Shown: one piece after another, positions 1 through 8,896 of the stretch | Layout of the letters: every line of letters starts with the position of its first letter | Position numbering within the stretch: the stretch's first letter is position 1 | Origin: Sodalis ligni | GTDB lineage: Bacteria; Pseudomonadota; Gammaproteobacteria; Enterobacterales; Enterobacteriaceae | Direction of reading: 5' to 3' | Assembly (NCBI RefSeq): GCF_016865525.2 | Contig: NZ_CP075169.1 | Coordinates: 5,704,337 to 5,768,336 of the forward strand | DNA length: 64,000 bases | The notes under the pieces: generated by a model | What the model was told of the DNA's origin: nothing | The model's database searches: none | What the model saw: only the letters and a program-made list of their open reading frames with translations | Translations under genes and position numbers: made by a program

Positions 1-2
1 TA

Positions 3-638
3 CATCCTTATAAAGGCCTGCTCATCGCCACCAAGGGCGGACTGACCCGCCATGGACCGAATATCTGGCAGCCGGTGGGACGTCCGGAGTATCTGCGCCA
101 GGCGGTATTGCTGAGCCTGCGTAAACTGGGCGTCGAACAAATCGGCCTGTGGCAGTTGCATCGTATCGATGCCAAAGTTCCGGCTGAAGAGCAGTTCGGC
201 GCCATCGCGCAGATGCAAAAAGAGGGTTTGATCCGCCATGTGGGATTAAGCGAAGTGGACGTTTCGCAGATCAAAGCAGCGCAAAAGTTCTTCCCGGTGG
301 TCTCGGTGCAGAACATGTACAATCTGGTGACGCGCAGCCATGAAGCGGTGGTGGATTACTGCACTGAAAACAATATCGGTTTTATCCCCTGGTTCCCCCT
401 GGCCTCAGGCGACCTGGCCAAACCCGGCTCCTTGCTGGATACGCTGGCGAAACAGAAAGGGGCGACTCCCAGCCAAATCGCCCTGGCTTGGATACTAAAG
501 CGCAGCCCGGTTATGCTGCCCATTCCCGGCACCAGCAGCGTGAAGCATCTGGAAGAAAACGTGGCGGCGGCCAATGTGACCCTGACCGATGAAGAGTTTG
601 CACAGCTCGATCAGCAGGGCCGCAAACAGCAGCACTAA
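3..638 (+). CDS. Aldo/keto reductase, C-terminal part (5' end outside window)
   Basis: NADPH-dependent carbonyl reductase of the aldo/keto reductase superfamily, probably cytosolic; the substrate cannot be read from sequence. The frame is open from the first bases, so the start lies outside the window. The conserved K of ATKGG, the LWQLHR strand, the [11 protein letters not shown] loop and the C-terminal nucleotide-binding segment (LPIPGTSS...[11 protein letters not shown]) are present. The N-terminal D and Y of the catalytic tetrad are not in the window. It resembles enterobacterial YdbC-type oxidoreductases. It converges on the flavin oxidoreductase gene, with a tandem repeat between their ends. 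Confidence 0.85.
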   Translation, partial: HPYKGLLIATKGGLTRHGPNIWQPVGRPEYLRQAVLLSLRKLGVEQIGLWQLHRIDAKVPAEEQFGAIAQMQKEGLIRHVGLSEVDVSQIKAAQKFFPVVSVQNMYNLVTRSHEAVVDYCTENNIGFIPWFPLASGDLAKPGSLLDTLAKQKGATPSQIALAWILKRSPVMLPIPGTSSVKHLEENVAAANVTLTDEEFAQLDQQGRKQQH

Positions 639-658
639 AACCCATTGTCCTATAAAAG

Positions 659-936
659 CCCCATGCCACGGTAAGCCCGCTATCACCAACCGTGCAACGA
701 ACGTGTTAAGGGAGACCGCGGCAATGGGGTCGAAGCGGCCATAGTCGGCCGCGGAGCACCCCATGCCACGGTAGGCCCGCGACCACTGAACGTGCAAACA
801 AAGGTGTTAAAGGGAGACCGCAGCAATGGGGTCGAAGCGGCCATAGTCGGCCGCGGAGCGCCCCATGCCACGGTAGGCCCGCGACCACTGAACGTGCAAA
901 CAAAGGTGTTAAAGGGAGAGCGTGGCAATGGGGTTT
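659..936. repeat. Tandem ~100-bp palindromic repeat, about 2.75 copies
   Basis: Three successive units start at 659, 759 and 861 with CCCCATGCCACGGT, so the period is 100-102 bp. Each unit contains a near-inverted partner, ACCGC(A/G)GCAATGGGG, about 60 bp further on. The two complete units also hold a GCGGCC-ATAGTC-GGCCGC hairpin. The third unit stops after the GCAATGGGG motif. The array lies exactly between two convergent genes, the usual place for REP/BIME-like elements. No coding potential is evident. Confidence 0.85.
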
Positions 937-950
937 TATTCGTTTTCCCC

Positions 951-2073
951 CTAGAATAGTTCACCCAGCGCCGCCGGGCTGAAATCCGGCATATTGTCGG
1001 TTTCTCCGGTGCGCACCTTGGCGGCCCAGCGCGGCTCGGTGATCAGCGCACGGCCAACGGCAATAAGATCGAACTCATCCCGCTCCATCCGCTGGACAAG
1101 ATTATCCAATCCCACCGGACTGGCGCTTTCCCCGCCGAAGCTGCCGAGAAAATCTCCCGACAATCCCACCGAACCGACGCTGATGGCGGCGGCGCCGGTT
1201 AACTTCTTGGCCCAGCCGGCAAAGTTCAGCCCGTTTGCACCATCCTGGTCCGGAAACTCCGGCTCCCAGAAACGTCGCTGGGAACAATGCAGCACATCCG
1301 CCCCCGCTTCTACCAGCGGCACCAGCCAGTCGGCCATGGCATCGGGGGTTTCGGCCAGCCTGGCGGTGTAATTCTGCTGCTTCCACTGACTGATCCCGCA
1401 AGATAATGGGATAGTCTGGACCCACCGCCGCACGCATCTCCTTTAATACCTCGCCGGCAAAACGGGCGCGATCTTTTATCGTGGCGCCGCCGAAACGATC
1501 CTTGCGCAGATTGGTTTCTGACCAAAAGAACTGGTCAATCAAGTAGCCATGGGCGCCATGGATCTCAAAGGTATCGAAGCCCAGCCGCTTGGCATCGGCC
1601 GCCGCCCGGCTATAGGCGGCAAGGGTATCGGCAATGGCCTCATCGCTCATGATCTCGCCCCGGGGCACTCCCGGCGCCGCCAGGCCCGACGGACTCTCAA
1701 CCGGGACATCGGGCACCCAGTCGGTTTGGAAACTGGCCACCGCGCCTACGTGCCAAAGCTGGGGCCCCATCTTGCCGCCGGCGGCGTGGACTTCATTTAT
1801 CACTCGCTGCCAGCCCGCCAGCGCCGCTTCACCATGGAAAAACGGCACTTGCGGATCGTTCCTGGACGCCGGCCGATCGATAGCCGTACCCTCTGAAAGG
1901 ATCAGCCCCACCTCGGCCTCGGCCCGGCGGCGATAATAGGCAGCGACATTCTCGCCCGGCACGCCTGCCGGCGAGAAGGAACGGGTCATGGGGGCCATGA
2001 CGATACGGTTTTTTAAAGAGAGGGATTTTATCCGGAAAGGCTGGAACAGGATGTCCACTTGCGGTGCGTTCAT
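951..2073 (-). pseudogene. NADH:flavin oxidoreductase (old yellow enzyme family), frameshifted
   Basis: FMN-dependent ene-reductase of the OYE family; about 373 residues if the frame is restored. The first part (start at 2073) has the flavin-barrel N-terminus LSLKNRIVMAPMTR, QLWHVG and the signature GFDTFEIHGAHGYLIDQF...DRFGG. At about 1395-1397 one extra G in GCGGG throws the frame. The other frame then continues with family sequence (DWLVPLVEAGADVLHCS, AISVGSVG, DLIAVGRALITEP) to 951. The rest is well conserved, so this is either a very recent mutation or a sequencing error. The gene faces an HxlR regulator across a short operator-bearing region, which suggests electrophile- or quinone-induced expression. 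Confidence 0.85.
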
Positions 2074-2107
2074 AAATTTAAGCTCCGGTTAACAACAAGG
2101 CTTTGAT

Positions 2108-2124
2108 GGTATATTATGTATACC
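2108..2124. promoter_or_regulatory. Candidate HxlR operator
   Basis: A 17-bp inverted repeat, GGTATA-TTATG-TATACC, lies midway between the divergent oxidoreductase (start 2073) and HxlR (start 2176) genes. Its size and position fit HxlR/YodB-type operators. No binding evidence is available from sequence. Confidence 0.45.
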
Positions 2125-2175
2125 TCGAGTCAATCAGGCACTTTAACGCTACCAGGTAGCCAACAGGAAACCGCC

Positions 2176-2589
2176 ATGTCCGAAGTGCAACACCCGGTGG
2201 GCAGCATAACGCAAAACGCCGCGCCGGCAGCTGAATGCCATATCTTCTCGGCGGCGGATTGCCCGAGCCGCTTACTGCTGGATCAGATTGCGGATAAATG
2301 GTCGGTACTGATCCTTGCCGCCCTATGCGCCGAGCCGCTGCGCTTTAATGTCATCAAGCGCCGCCTCGACGGCATAACCCAAAAGGCGCTCACGCAGAGC
2401 TTACGGCGCCTGGAGCGCAACGGCATTGTCGCCCGGCGCGTCATTACCGCCTCCCCCATCGCGGTGGAGTATCGCATTACCCCGTTGGGTCATACCCTAA
2501 AACAACCTTTTCAAGCGCTGTACGACTGGACCGTCGATTATCTGCCCGAAGTGGAACGGGCGCGCGAGGAATTCGATCGCAACCGCTGA
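2176..2589 (+). CDS. HxlR-family winged-helix regulator
   Basis: Transcription regulator of the HxlR/YodB group, typically a dimer with a redox-sensitive Cys that controls detoxification genes. The start at 2176 is chosen because AGGAAA lies 5 bp upstream; an earlier in-frame ATG at 2116 has no such site and would fall inside the operator palindrome. The DNA-binding core is DQIADKWSVLILAAL...LRFNVIKRRLDGITQKALTQSLRRLERNGIVARRV, followed by the wing SPIAVEYRITPLG. A Cys precedes the helix (AADCPSRLLLDQ), where many HxlR proteins sense electrophiles. It is divergent from the flavin oxidoreductase, its probable target. Confidence 0.88.
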   Translation: MSEVQHPVGSITQNAAPAAECHIFSAADCPSRLLLDQIADKWSVLILAALCAEPLRFNVIKRRLDGITQKALTQSLRRLERNGIVARRVITASPIAVEYRITPLGHTLKQPFQALYDWTVDYLPEVERAREEFDRNR

Positions 2590-2774
2590 TAACCGCCGGG
2601 CCTGTCCCCTCACTGCGCTTCGGTCAGGTAGGGATATGTCGCGGGGCGTCATAATCCCGCACGATTGCGCATAAATAACGGACGATTGGGCATGGCACGC
2701 TCCCGCTATAAAAGCGATGATTCATTGCTGAACAAGCGTGCATCAGTGCGCCCCATGCATAACAGGAGCCTTTT

Positions 2775-3860
2775 ATGTCTCTCGACGCTTATCTCACTCT
2801 CGGCCGGTCCGGCCTGCGCATCAGCCCCCTTTGCCTGGGCACCATGACCTTCGGCGAAGACTGGGGATGGGGATCTTCGGTCAGCGAATCAGAAACCATT
2901 CTGGCGACATTCCTTGACCGGGGCGGCAATTTTATCGATACCGCCAATATGTATACCAAAGGCCATTCCGAGAAAATCATCGGCGATTTCTTCGCCCGCG
3001 ATGGCGGCCGGCGCGATCGGGTGGTGCTGGCCACAAAATTCTCCGGCAATATGTATCGGGGCGATCCCAACGGCGGCGGCTGCAGCGCAAAGACCATCAT
3101 CGCCTCCTGCGAACAGTCGCTGCGCCGGCTGCAAACCGATTATATCGATCTTTACTGGCAGCACGCCTGGGATGCCTTTACACCCATTGAAGAGACCATG
3201 CGCGCCATGGATAGCCTGGTGGCCGGCGGCAAAGTGCGCTATATCGGTTTTTCCGACACGCCTGCCTGGAAAGTCGCCCAGGCGCAAACCCTGGCCCAGT
3301 TTCGCGGCTGGTCCCCGCTCATCGCCTTGCAGATTGAATACTCATTATTGCAGCGCACTGTGGAAGACGAACTGATTCCCATGGCTCTTGAGCTGGGGCT
3401 GGGGGTGATACCCTGGTCGCCGCTGGCGGGGGGAATTTTATCCGGCAAATACCGGCGCGATAACCGTTCCGTCGCCCAGGGCGGCCGCAGCGACAGCAAG
3501 GCCGATTCGCTGGGGGATCGTGAATACGCCATTATCGATGCGCTAATCGCCATTGCCGCCGCCCACGGCGTCACGCCGGCGGCGGCGGCCCTGGCCTGGG
3601 TTCAGTCGCGGCCGGGGGTGGCCTCATCCATTATCGGCGTCCGCCGGCTGGATCAGTTGGAAGCCAACCTGTCCGCATTGGAAGTACGGCTGAGCGATGA
3701 GGAAATCGCTGAGCTTTCCCGGCTTTCGGCGCCGCCGGAGACCTTCATAAACTGGATCAACGGCGTCGGGCCCACCGTCTTCCAGGGCGGCACCACGGTA
3801 AATGGCCGTCCTGCGGAGGTTTTCCCGCTGTCTCCGGAGAACGATGAGCAGCGGTATTAA
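2775..3860 (+). CDS. Aldo/keto reductase
   Basis: Full-length 361-residue aldo/keto reductase. The catalytic tetrad is visible: D in FIDTANMY, Y in NMYTKGHSE, K in LATKFSG, and H in YWQHAWD. The NADP-binding end is SSIIGVRRLDQLEANL. A clear AGGAG lies 10 bp before the ATG. It is monocistronic and ends before a strong hairpin at 3893. It resembles YajO/GSP69-like stress-type reductases; the substrate is unknown. It is distinct in sequence from the partial reductase at the left edge of the window. Confidence 0.9.
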   Translation: MSLDAYLTLGRSGLRISPLCLGTMTFGEDWGWGSSVSESETILATFLDRGGNFIDTANMYTKGHSEKIIGDFFARDGGRRDRVVLATKFSGNMYRGDPNGGGCSAKTIIASCEQSLRRLQTDYIDLYWQHAWDAFTPIEETMRAMDSLVAGGKVRYIGFSDTPAWKVAQAQTLAQFRGWSPLIALQIEYSLLQRTVEDELIPMALELGLGVIPWSPLAGGILSGKYRRDNRSVAQGGRSDSKADSLGDREYAIIDALIAIAAAHGVTPAAAALAWVQSRPGVASSIIGVRRLDQLEANLSALEVRLSDEEIAELSRLSAPPETFINWINGVGPTVFQGGTTVNGRPAEVFPLSPENDEQRY

Positions 3861-3892
3861 TCCCCTATAGGGTCACCGGTTGTCTATTGTTA

Positions 3893-3927
3893 AGTAAGCG
3901 CGCCCATTTCGTTTGGGCGCGCTTACT
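3893..3927. terminator. Stem-loop after aldo/keto reductase
   Basis: Perfect 14-bp arms, AGTAAGCGCGCCCA and TGGGCGCGCTTACT, with a 7-base loop lie 33 bp after the stop codon. No T-tract follows, so it is terminator-like or an mRNA-stabilising hairpin rather than a canonical intrinsic terminator. Confidence 0.6.
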
Positions 3928-4341
3928 GATTTGATGCTGTGTTCAGCTCAAAAGCAGCATTTTTACGGGTTGGCATATTATTGCATTTCATCTGTCTCTT
4001 TCACAAAGGCCCAGGTGGAGAATTGCGAGGCGGATTCTGAATTAATTTTTCTGATTTATTCTTGCCATTCCAGGGGGTTGCTTTGAATGAAATGGCTAAG
4101 GTATAGTCCACCCGCTGCGGCAAAATCCGCAGCCGGAATTGACGTTCCGACAATCAATCAGTGCTTGATAATGCAGTACAATCAAGTAGCATCTGCGCAC
4201 ACCCCATTATGGTGGCCCAGGCGGGGGCTTTGCAAAAAGCGCCGGCTGTAGTGACCGGTAACGTCAACTCTGTCTGGGCTACCACCCTTGAGATTGACGG
4301 CTCGGGTAGTAGTTGATCATCCATCACTATAGGGGCTGTCT
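3928..4341. other. Intergenic stretch with possible P4-type satellite regulatory relic
   Basis: No full gene is seen. A 35-codon frame, 4209-4316 (+), begins MVAQAGALQKAPAVVTGNV and ends at TGA. Its composition and its position before a small leader ORF recall the regulatory/immunity region upstream of Icd/Ash-like genes in P4-type satellite prophages. That likeness is from memory and is weak; no integrase or att site is seen nearby. Confidence 0.3.
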
Positions 4342-4410
4342 ATGGCTGCTTTTTTTATCCCTACTCGTCCGCAGCACACTCACCTTATCTCGGGGGTGAA
4401 TCATGTATGA
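4342..4410 (+). CDS. Putative 22-residue leader peptide
   Basis: A short ORF encoding MAAFFIPTRPQHTHLISGVN plus two residues. GGGG lies a few bases before the ATG. Its end overlaps the start of the following 62-residue ORF (ATG at 4403) by 8 nt in another frame, an arrangement compatible with translational coupling. Tiny leaders of similar type precede regulatory genes in P4-like satellites. Function is unknown and expression unproven. Confidence 0.3.
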   Translation: MAAFFIPTRPQHTHLISGVNHV

Positions 4411-4591
4411 TTCTTCACCCCTCAATTTGGAAGAAATCGTCGATCATTGCCGTGCGCTGGCCTATGCCGCCATTGAAATACCGCACCCGGTGGTAAAAGA
4501 ACTGCTGCTGTATATCCTGAGTGAACGGCTGGATTTGCTGGACCGAACCTTGGATGGGGAGATCGTCGAAGATTCGGTGGTTCTGCATTAA
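4403..4591 (+). CDS. Small hypothetical protein (62 aa)
   Basis: Encodes an acidic helical protein: NLEEIVDHCRALAYAAIEIP...VKELLLYILSERLDLLDRTLDGEI. There are no catalytic motifs or membrane segments. It follows the leader ORF above with an 8-nt overlap and lacks a strong ribosome-binding site of its own, which supports coupling. It may be the last preserved gene of a satellite-phage regulatory region; I do not recognise a named family with confidence. Confidence 0.45.
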   Translation: MYDSSPLNLEEIVDHCRALAYAAIEIPHPVVKELLLYILSERLDLLDRTLDGEIVEDSVVLH

Positions 4592-4709
4592 TCATCGAAC
4601 CACCGAAATATCGAATAATTTTACAACAATGCGCCAGTTTTGACTGACGCGTTTTTCTCTGACAAACTCAGGATATCCGCAGGATAACCTGAAATTCAGG
4701 GGAGTAACT

Positions 4710-5192
4710 ATGACAACCCGTTATGACAGCGACTTTTATGGGTGGACTCAGGAACAGGCAGAGTTATTGCGTTCAGGCCGTCTCGCTGAGCTGGATACCA
4801 AAAATCTGCTGGAGGAAATTGAGTCGATGGGAACCAGTGCGGAAAATGAGCTTGAGTCTCGTCTTGAAGTTCTGTTCATCCATCTGCTGAAATGGCAATT
4901 CCAGGCGGAAAGACAAGGACGGAGCTGGAGACTGACCATTGAGGAGCAGCGCCGTAAGATAGAGCGCCGCCTGAAAAAAAGCCCCAGCCTCAAACATAAC
5001 CTGCCGGAAATTATCGAAGATGCCTATGGCGACGCGGTGATAAGCGCGGAGCGTGAAACCAATATTAAACGCACCGTTTTCCCTCTTCCTGCCCGTGGTC
5101 CTTTGAACAATTTATGGACCCGGCGTTTTATCCGGATTGATTTCAGGGAATCGGTCACTTTTACTTGGAAAGATGAAGGGTATAAAACATGA
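4710..5192 (+). CDS. DUF29 family protein
   Basis: A 160-residue DUF29 protein: YDSDFYGWTQEQAELLRSGR, LDTKNLLEEIESMG, LFIHLLKWQFQ and SWRLTIEEQRRKIERRLKKSPSLK are family hallmarks. It has no signal peptide and is predicted cytosolic and helical. The biochemical function of DUF29 is unknown; the family is abundant in cyanobacteria and patchy in proteobacteria, often linked to mobile regions. GGGGAG stands 7 bases before the ATG. The stop overlaps the start of the next gene as ATGA, so the two are translationally coupled. Confidence 0.85.
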   Translation: MTTRYDSDFYGWTQEQAELLRSGRLAELDTKNLLEEIESMGTSAENELESRLEVLFIHLLKWQFQAERQGRSWRLTIEEQRRKIERRLKKSPSLKHNLPEIIEDAYGDAVISAERETNIKRTVFPLPARGPLNNLWTRRFIRIDFRESVTFTWKDEGYKT

Positions 5193-5866
5193 AGCCTTAT
5201 ATCATATGCCATATGCTGTCCGCCATTGACGGCCGCAGTCTTACCGATGGCTGGAACCTGAAATACACCGGCGATCTTTATGAATCCACCGCCGCCAGCT
5301 TTAAGGCCGACGGCTGGATTTGCGGCCGGGTGACCATGCAGGAAGTGGCCCACAGCATCGAGTATCCGAAAGGACTGGCAAAGGCGCCGCTGCCCCGCAC
5401 CAACGTATTCGCCGTTCGCGACGCCGCGCAATACGCCATTTCCATCGATCCCAAGGGACGGGTGGGCTGGCAGCGCAATACCGCCCTGGATTCCCATGTT
5501 ATCGAAGTGCTTACGGAACAGGTGAGCGATGATTATCTGGCCTATCTTCAGTCCATCGGCGTCTCCTATCTGTTCGGCGGCAAGAGCGAGCTTGATTTGG
5601 CGGCGGTGGTGGAAACCCTGTCCCGGGAGCTGGGAGTGAAAAAATTGATTGTCGAGGGCGGCGGCCATGTCTGCGGCGCGTTCGTCAATGCCGGACTGGT
5701 GGACGAGGTCAGCGTGTTGATTGTGCCCATTGTGGACGGCCGCACCGGCCATGCCGCCTCGTTCGATATCCCGGTGGACGCCTGGCAAAAGCCGGCCTAT
5801 CTGAAGCTCGCGTCGGTGGAAAAAACCGACCATGACGGCGTATGGCTGCGTTATACCCGGACCTGA
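5189..5866 (+). CDS. RibD C-terminal/dihydrofolate-reductase-fold protein
   Basis: A 225-residue stand-alone RibD-C/DHFR-like domain, probably an NAD(P)H-dependent reductase. Visible features are the opening strand PYIICHMLSAIDGR, the GRVTMQE segment, and the nucleotide-binding motif KKLIVEGGGHVCGAFVNAGLVDEVSVLIVP. There is no RibD deaminase domain, so this is not the riboflavin enzyme itself; the substrate is unknown. It shares a 4-base ATGA overlap with the upstream DUF29 gene. Confidence 0.85.
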   Translation: MKPYIICHMLSAIDGRSLTDGWNLKYTGDLYESTAASFKADGWICGRVTMQEVAHSIEYPKGLAKAPLPRTNVFAVRDAAQYAISIDPKGRVGWQRNTALDSHVIEVLTEQVSDDYLAYLQSIGVSYLFGGKSELDLAAVVETLSRELGVKKLIVEGGGHVCGAFVNAGLVDEVSVLIVPIVDGRTGHAASFDIPVDAWQKPAYLKLASVEKTDHDGVWLRYTRT

Positions 5867-6036
5867 TTGGGACCGTAACGGTTGATGCTGATGAACGGAT
5901 AGGATTATTTTTATCCCTTATAACCGCTAAATGCTCTTTTATCCTCTATAAGGGGTGATCCTGGCTGACAAGCTCATTGGCTATCATTACAGCTTGCTTA
6001 CGTACCGTTTCGATATCTCGCCATCGGTGCCGGATA

Positions 6037-6393
6037 CTAAGGCAATCTGGCGGCCTGCCGCCGTAACCCGGCAAAAACGGCCTCGCTGACAGCCGGGGCA
6101 ACGCCCAGCGCCTGACAAAAATCTTCCTGCGGCAAACGCATCAGCCACCGCTTATCCTGGGACCACCGCCTGTCAAAACGCTCAACAATCAGGACCTTTT
6201 GCCCGGTAAATTCAGCCAGCTGCGCCAGTGCGGTCGGCAGTCCGAACTGCTCGGCTATTTTAAGGCACAGCCATTCGTTCTCGCCGCTTTCGGTTAAATC
6301 CAGATTGTTATAATCAATCATCCCCACCGGCAATTTAAAGATATGACTGGCAGGGGTGCTGCCTTCCGGTCTATTCAATTGATTTTTTAACAT
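6037..6393 (-). pseudogene. hipA-like kinase remnant
   Basis: A 118-residue fragment matching the start of the HipA C-terminal domain: GSTPASHIFKLPVGMIDYNN, ENEWLCLKIAEQFGLP, KVLIVERFDRRWSQ and RLPQEDFCQALG. HipA kinases are about 440 residues. Here the N-terminal subdomain and the catalytic aspartate region are missing, and after QALG the sequence loses similarity and stops. No HipB-like antitoxin gene is adjacent. The open frame extends a little upstream of 6393 without recognisable HipA sequence. It is almost certainly inactive. Confidence 0.75.
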
Positions 6394-6522
6394 AAAGTCG
6401 AATGCGACACCGCCGCCATTAACCAGTGGCCCGTAGGAAAAGGGCCATTCAGGAATGACGCCGGCGACAATGAGCCAGTCAGGCCAAGGCTGTCAACGGG
6501 TTGAGCATGGCAAAGCAGTGCG

Positions 6523-7374
6523 TTAATCGATCAGGTTATAGCTGAAAAAACACTCAGGCACGTGAATACCCTGCTCTTGAGCATAGTCGAGAGTACCGTA
6601 ATGCTGCTCCACCACGGCGGCGATTTCAGCGAACGCGCCTTTAAGAATGCACAAATAACTGATTTCGTCGTCATCAAGCAAATCATTGTTACGGAAAAGG
6701 ATTCGATAGCCCTTTTCCAACAAAGGCAACAAGTCCATGCGCAGGCACATACCATTGCAAAAGTCCGTTAACACCGGCATAACGGACAGATTCAATCCAA
6801 ACATGTTGCCAAGCGCCTCCACGCTCGCCCTCGCGGCAAATACCTTATCCGTGTATAAGCAAAGCGTCAGGGCATCAAGAAAACGCATACTGCTCCGATA
6901 AATAGCGGCTTTGTCAACATCAGGCAACAAAGCGCAGGTAAATAATTCAGCAAGCTGATCAAAAACCTTAGCCCTGACTTCTTTAGCAACAATTTCTTCC
7001 GCCAGGCTACGACGTAGCGTGGCGTAATCAATAATTCGCCCATTCCAGGGAAAACATGTCAGGGTGGGGTTTTCGCCCACCAGCGCTTGGTAGGATTTTA
7101 ACATTTCAACAGCGTGGTATTCCTTTTGACATAATGACTCACAAATTTCATGTATTCCCTGCGCATCTTTATTATCGATTTTATCGCCGCTCTGTATTTT
7201 AGATATCAGTTCATCAATCTCATAGAACTGATAGGCCATATCACTCTTGCAAAGCTGAAAATAGCTTACTGAAAGATCATTAAGCATTTTCAATGATTTT
7301 TCGTTATTATTTTCAACATTGCATGGAATTAACGTTATATTGCATGAAGTATAATATCCATTCACATTATCCAT
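6523..7374 (-). CDS. Hypothetical protein, low GC
   Basis: A 283-residue protein of no family I recognise. The start at 7374 (MDNVNGYYTSCN) is preferred to an ATG 33 bp earlier because GGGAGAGG lies 8 bases upstream of it. The protein looks soluble, helical and Cys-rich (at least nine Cys), with a mid-section KVFDQLAELFTCALLPDVDK and an acidic C-terminal half. GC content is clearly below the flanking catabolic genes and it sits next to a hipA remnant, both signs of horizontal transfer. An effector or immunity-like role is possible but unsupported. Confidence 0.55.
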   Translation of the reverse strand: MDNVNGYYTSCNITLIPCNVENNNEKSLKMLNDLSVSYFQLCKSDMAYQFYEIDELISKIQSGDKIDNKDAQGIHEICESLCQKEYHAVEMLKSYQALVGENPTLTCFPWNGRIIDYATLRRSLAEEIVAKEVRAKVFDQLAELFTCALLPDVDKAAIYRSSMRFLDALTLCLYTDKVFAARASVEALGNMFGLNLSVMPVLTDFCNGMCLRMDLLPLLEKGYRILFRNNDLLDDDEISYLCILKGAFAEIAAVVEQHYGTLDYAQEQGIHVPECFFSYNLID

Positions 7375-7569
7375 CGTATAAGCCTCTCCCTTGGCGCAGT
7401 AAAGCACCTATAAATTTAATCGAGATAAATGATCGCATGAATAAAATTGCCGGTTTCATCATAGCGGCCAAGATCATTCAAATCCATAAAACTGCGGGAC
7501 TTACCTATTTGATTAAATTGAATTGTTGCCAATGAAGGTGGGGTGGACTGAGGTGGCGATTCTTAAGCA

Positions 7570-7618
7570 CCGTTCCGCAGGCAACATGCCCACGGAACGG
7601 GAAATGCCGGTTTTTTTT
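7570..7618. terminator. Stem-loop with T-tract downstream of rhaA
   Basis: Perfect arms CCGTTCCG (7570-7577) and CGGAACGG (7593-7600) enclose a 15-base loop. A run of eight T follows at 7611-7618 on the plus strand. It lies just beyond the rhaA stop, so it may end rhaTBA transcripts through its hairpin, or act from the other side. Confidence 0.5.
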
Positions 7619-7624
7619 AACGCG

Positions 7625-8896
7625 CTAGGCGTTATTCCCCCCACGGCGCGGCAGCACCGATGTTTCATAGCGACGTACCGCCGACAGCCAGTCGCCGCCC
7701 ACCGGCGTGTCATGCCATTGGCAATAGCGGTCCCAGACCGCCTGCCAGGGCAAGGATTTTTGCTCTTCCAGCAGGGCTAAACGCGCGGTGTAATCCCCCT
7801 GTTGCTCCAACTGGCGCAGCTGTTCGGTGGGTTCGAGCAGGGCGCGCAGCAGTGCTTTTTTCATATTGCGGGTACCGATGACCCAGGCGGCGATGCGGTT
7901 AATGGAGGCATCAAAGAAGTCCAGGCCGATATGCACCCGATCAAAGAACTTGTTGCGCACGATTTCATTGGCGATGGCCTGTGTTTCGTCGTCCAGCAGC
8001 ACCACGTGGTCGCTGTCCCAGCGTACCGGACGGCTGACATGCAGCAGCAGACGGGGGACAAACAGCATGGCGCTGGTAATCTTGTCGGAAATGACCTCGG
8101 TGGGATGGAAATGGCCGGCGTCAAGGCATAAGGCGATGCCGCGGCTGGCGGCGTATCCCAGGCAGAATTCACTGGAGCCCACGGTAAAGCTTTCAGCGCC
8201 GATGCCGAACAGTTTGCTTTCCACCGCATCGATATGGTATTTGGCGTCGATTTTTTCCGCGATGACGGCATCCAGCGACTCCAGCAGCCGCTGGCGCGGC
8301 GCCAGCCGGTCGATGGTCATATCCTTCATACCGTCCGGTACCCAGATATCCATCACGGAAGCGGTACCCAGCTCTCGGCCGAAATAGGCCGATATTCGGC
8401 GGCTGGCCTGGCAATGCTCGATCCAGAACTGGCGAATATCCTTATCGGCATGAGACAGGGTAAAGCCGTCGGCGCTAAGGGGATGGGAAAAACAGGTGGG
8501 GTTGAAATCGAGTCCGAGCTGGTGCCGGCGCGCCCACTCTACCCAGCCGCTAAAGTGTTTCGGCTCGATTTCGTTACGCTCAACCTTACCTTCGGCTTCC
8601 AGATAGATGGCATGCAGGTTAAGGCGCTTCGGCCCCGGAATCAGTTTAAATGCCTGTTCCAGATCCGCCCGGAGCTCGGCGGCGTTGCGCGCCTTGCCCG
8701 GATAGTTGCCGGTAGCCTGAATGCCGCCGGTCAGCGAACCTTCCGGATTCTCAAAACCCGTGACGTCGTCTCCTTGCCAGCAGTGCATGGAAATCGGCAG
8801 GGTATCCAGGAATTTTAATGCCGCCTCGGCATCGACATTCACATCGGAAAAACGCTGTTTCGCCAGCAGCCAGGCTTGTTCGGGAGAGTTATTCAT
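7625..8896 (-). CDS. rhaA: L-rhamnose isomerase
   Basis: Converts L-rhamnose to L-rhamnulose, the first step of rhamnose catabolism, in the cytosol with Mn2+. At 423 residues it is the normal length (E. coli 419) and aligns throughout from memory: [13 protein letters not shown] near the N-terminus, [25 protein letters not shown], and the metal-site segment [17 protein letters not shown]. It is the last gene of rhaT-rhaB-rhaA; its start overlaps the rhaB stop by 4 bp (ATGA), indicating coupled translation. No rhaD aldolase follows, unlike the E. coli rhaBAD operon. Confidence 0.97.
   Translation of the reverse strand: MNNSPEQAWLLAKQRFSDVNVDAEAALKFLDTLPISMHCWQGDDVTGFENPEGSLTGGIQATGNYPGKARNAAELRADLEQAFKLIPGPKRLNLHAIYLEAEGKVERNEIEPKHFSGWVEWARRHQLGLDFNPTCFSHPLSADGFTLSHADKDIRQFWIEHCQASRRISAYFGRELGTASVMDIWVPDGMKDMTIDRLAPRQRLLESLDAVIAEKIDAKYHIDAVESKLFGIGAESFTVGSSEFCLGYAASRGIALCLDAGHFHPTEVISDKITSAMLFVPRLLLHVSRPVRWDSDHVVLLDDETQAIANEIVRNKFFDRVHIGLDFFDASINRIAAWVIGTRNMKKALLRALLEPTEQLRQLEQQGDYTARLALLEEQKSLPWQAVWDRYCQWHDTPVGGDWLSAVRRYETSVLPRRGGNNA

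Noticed and set aside
683..964. Minus-strand frames spanning the tandem repeat with repeated peptide units
   Set aside because: The repeated peptides only mirror the DNA repeat, and both flanking genes converge here. There is no ribosome-binding site or family likeness.
2116..2175. Longer HxlR start at 2116
   Set aside because: It overlaps the operator palindrome and lacks a ribosome-binding site, while 2176 has AGGAAA at good spacing.
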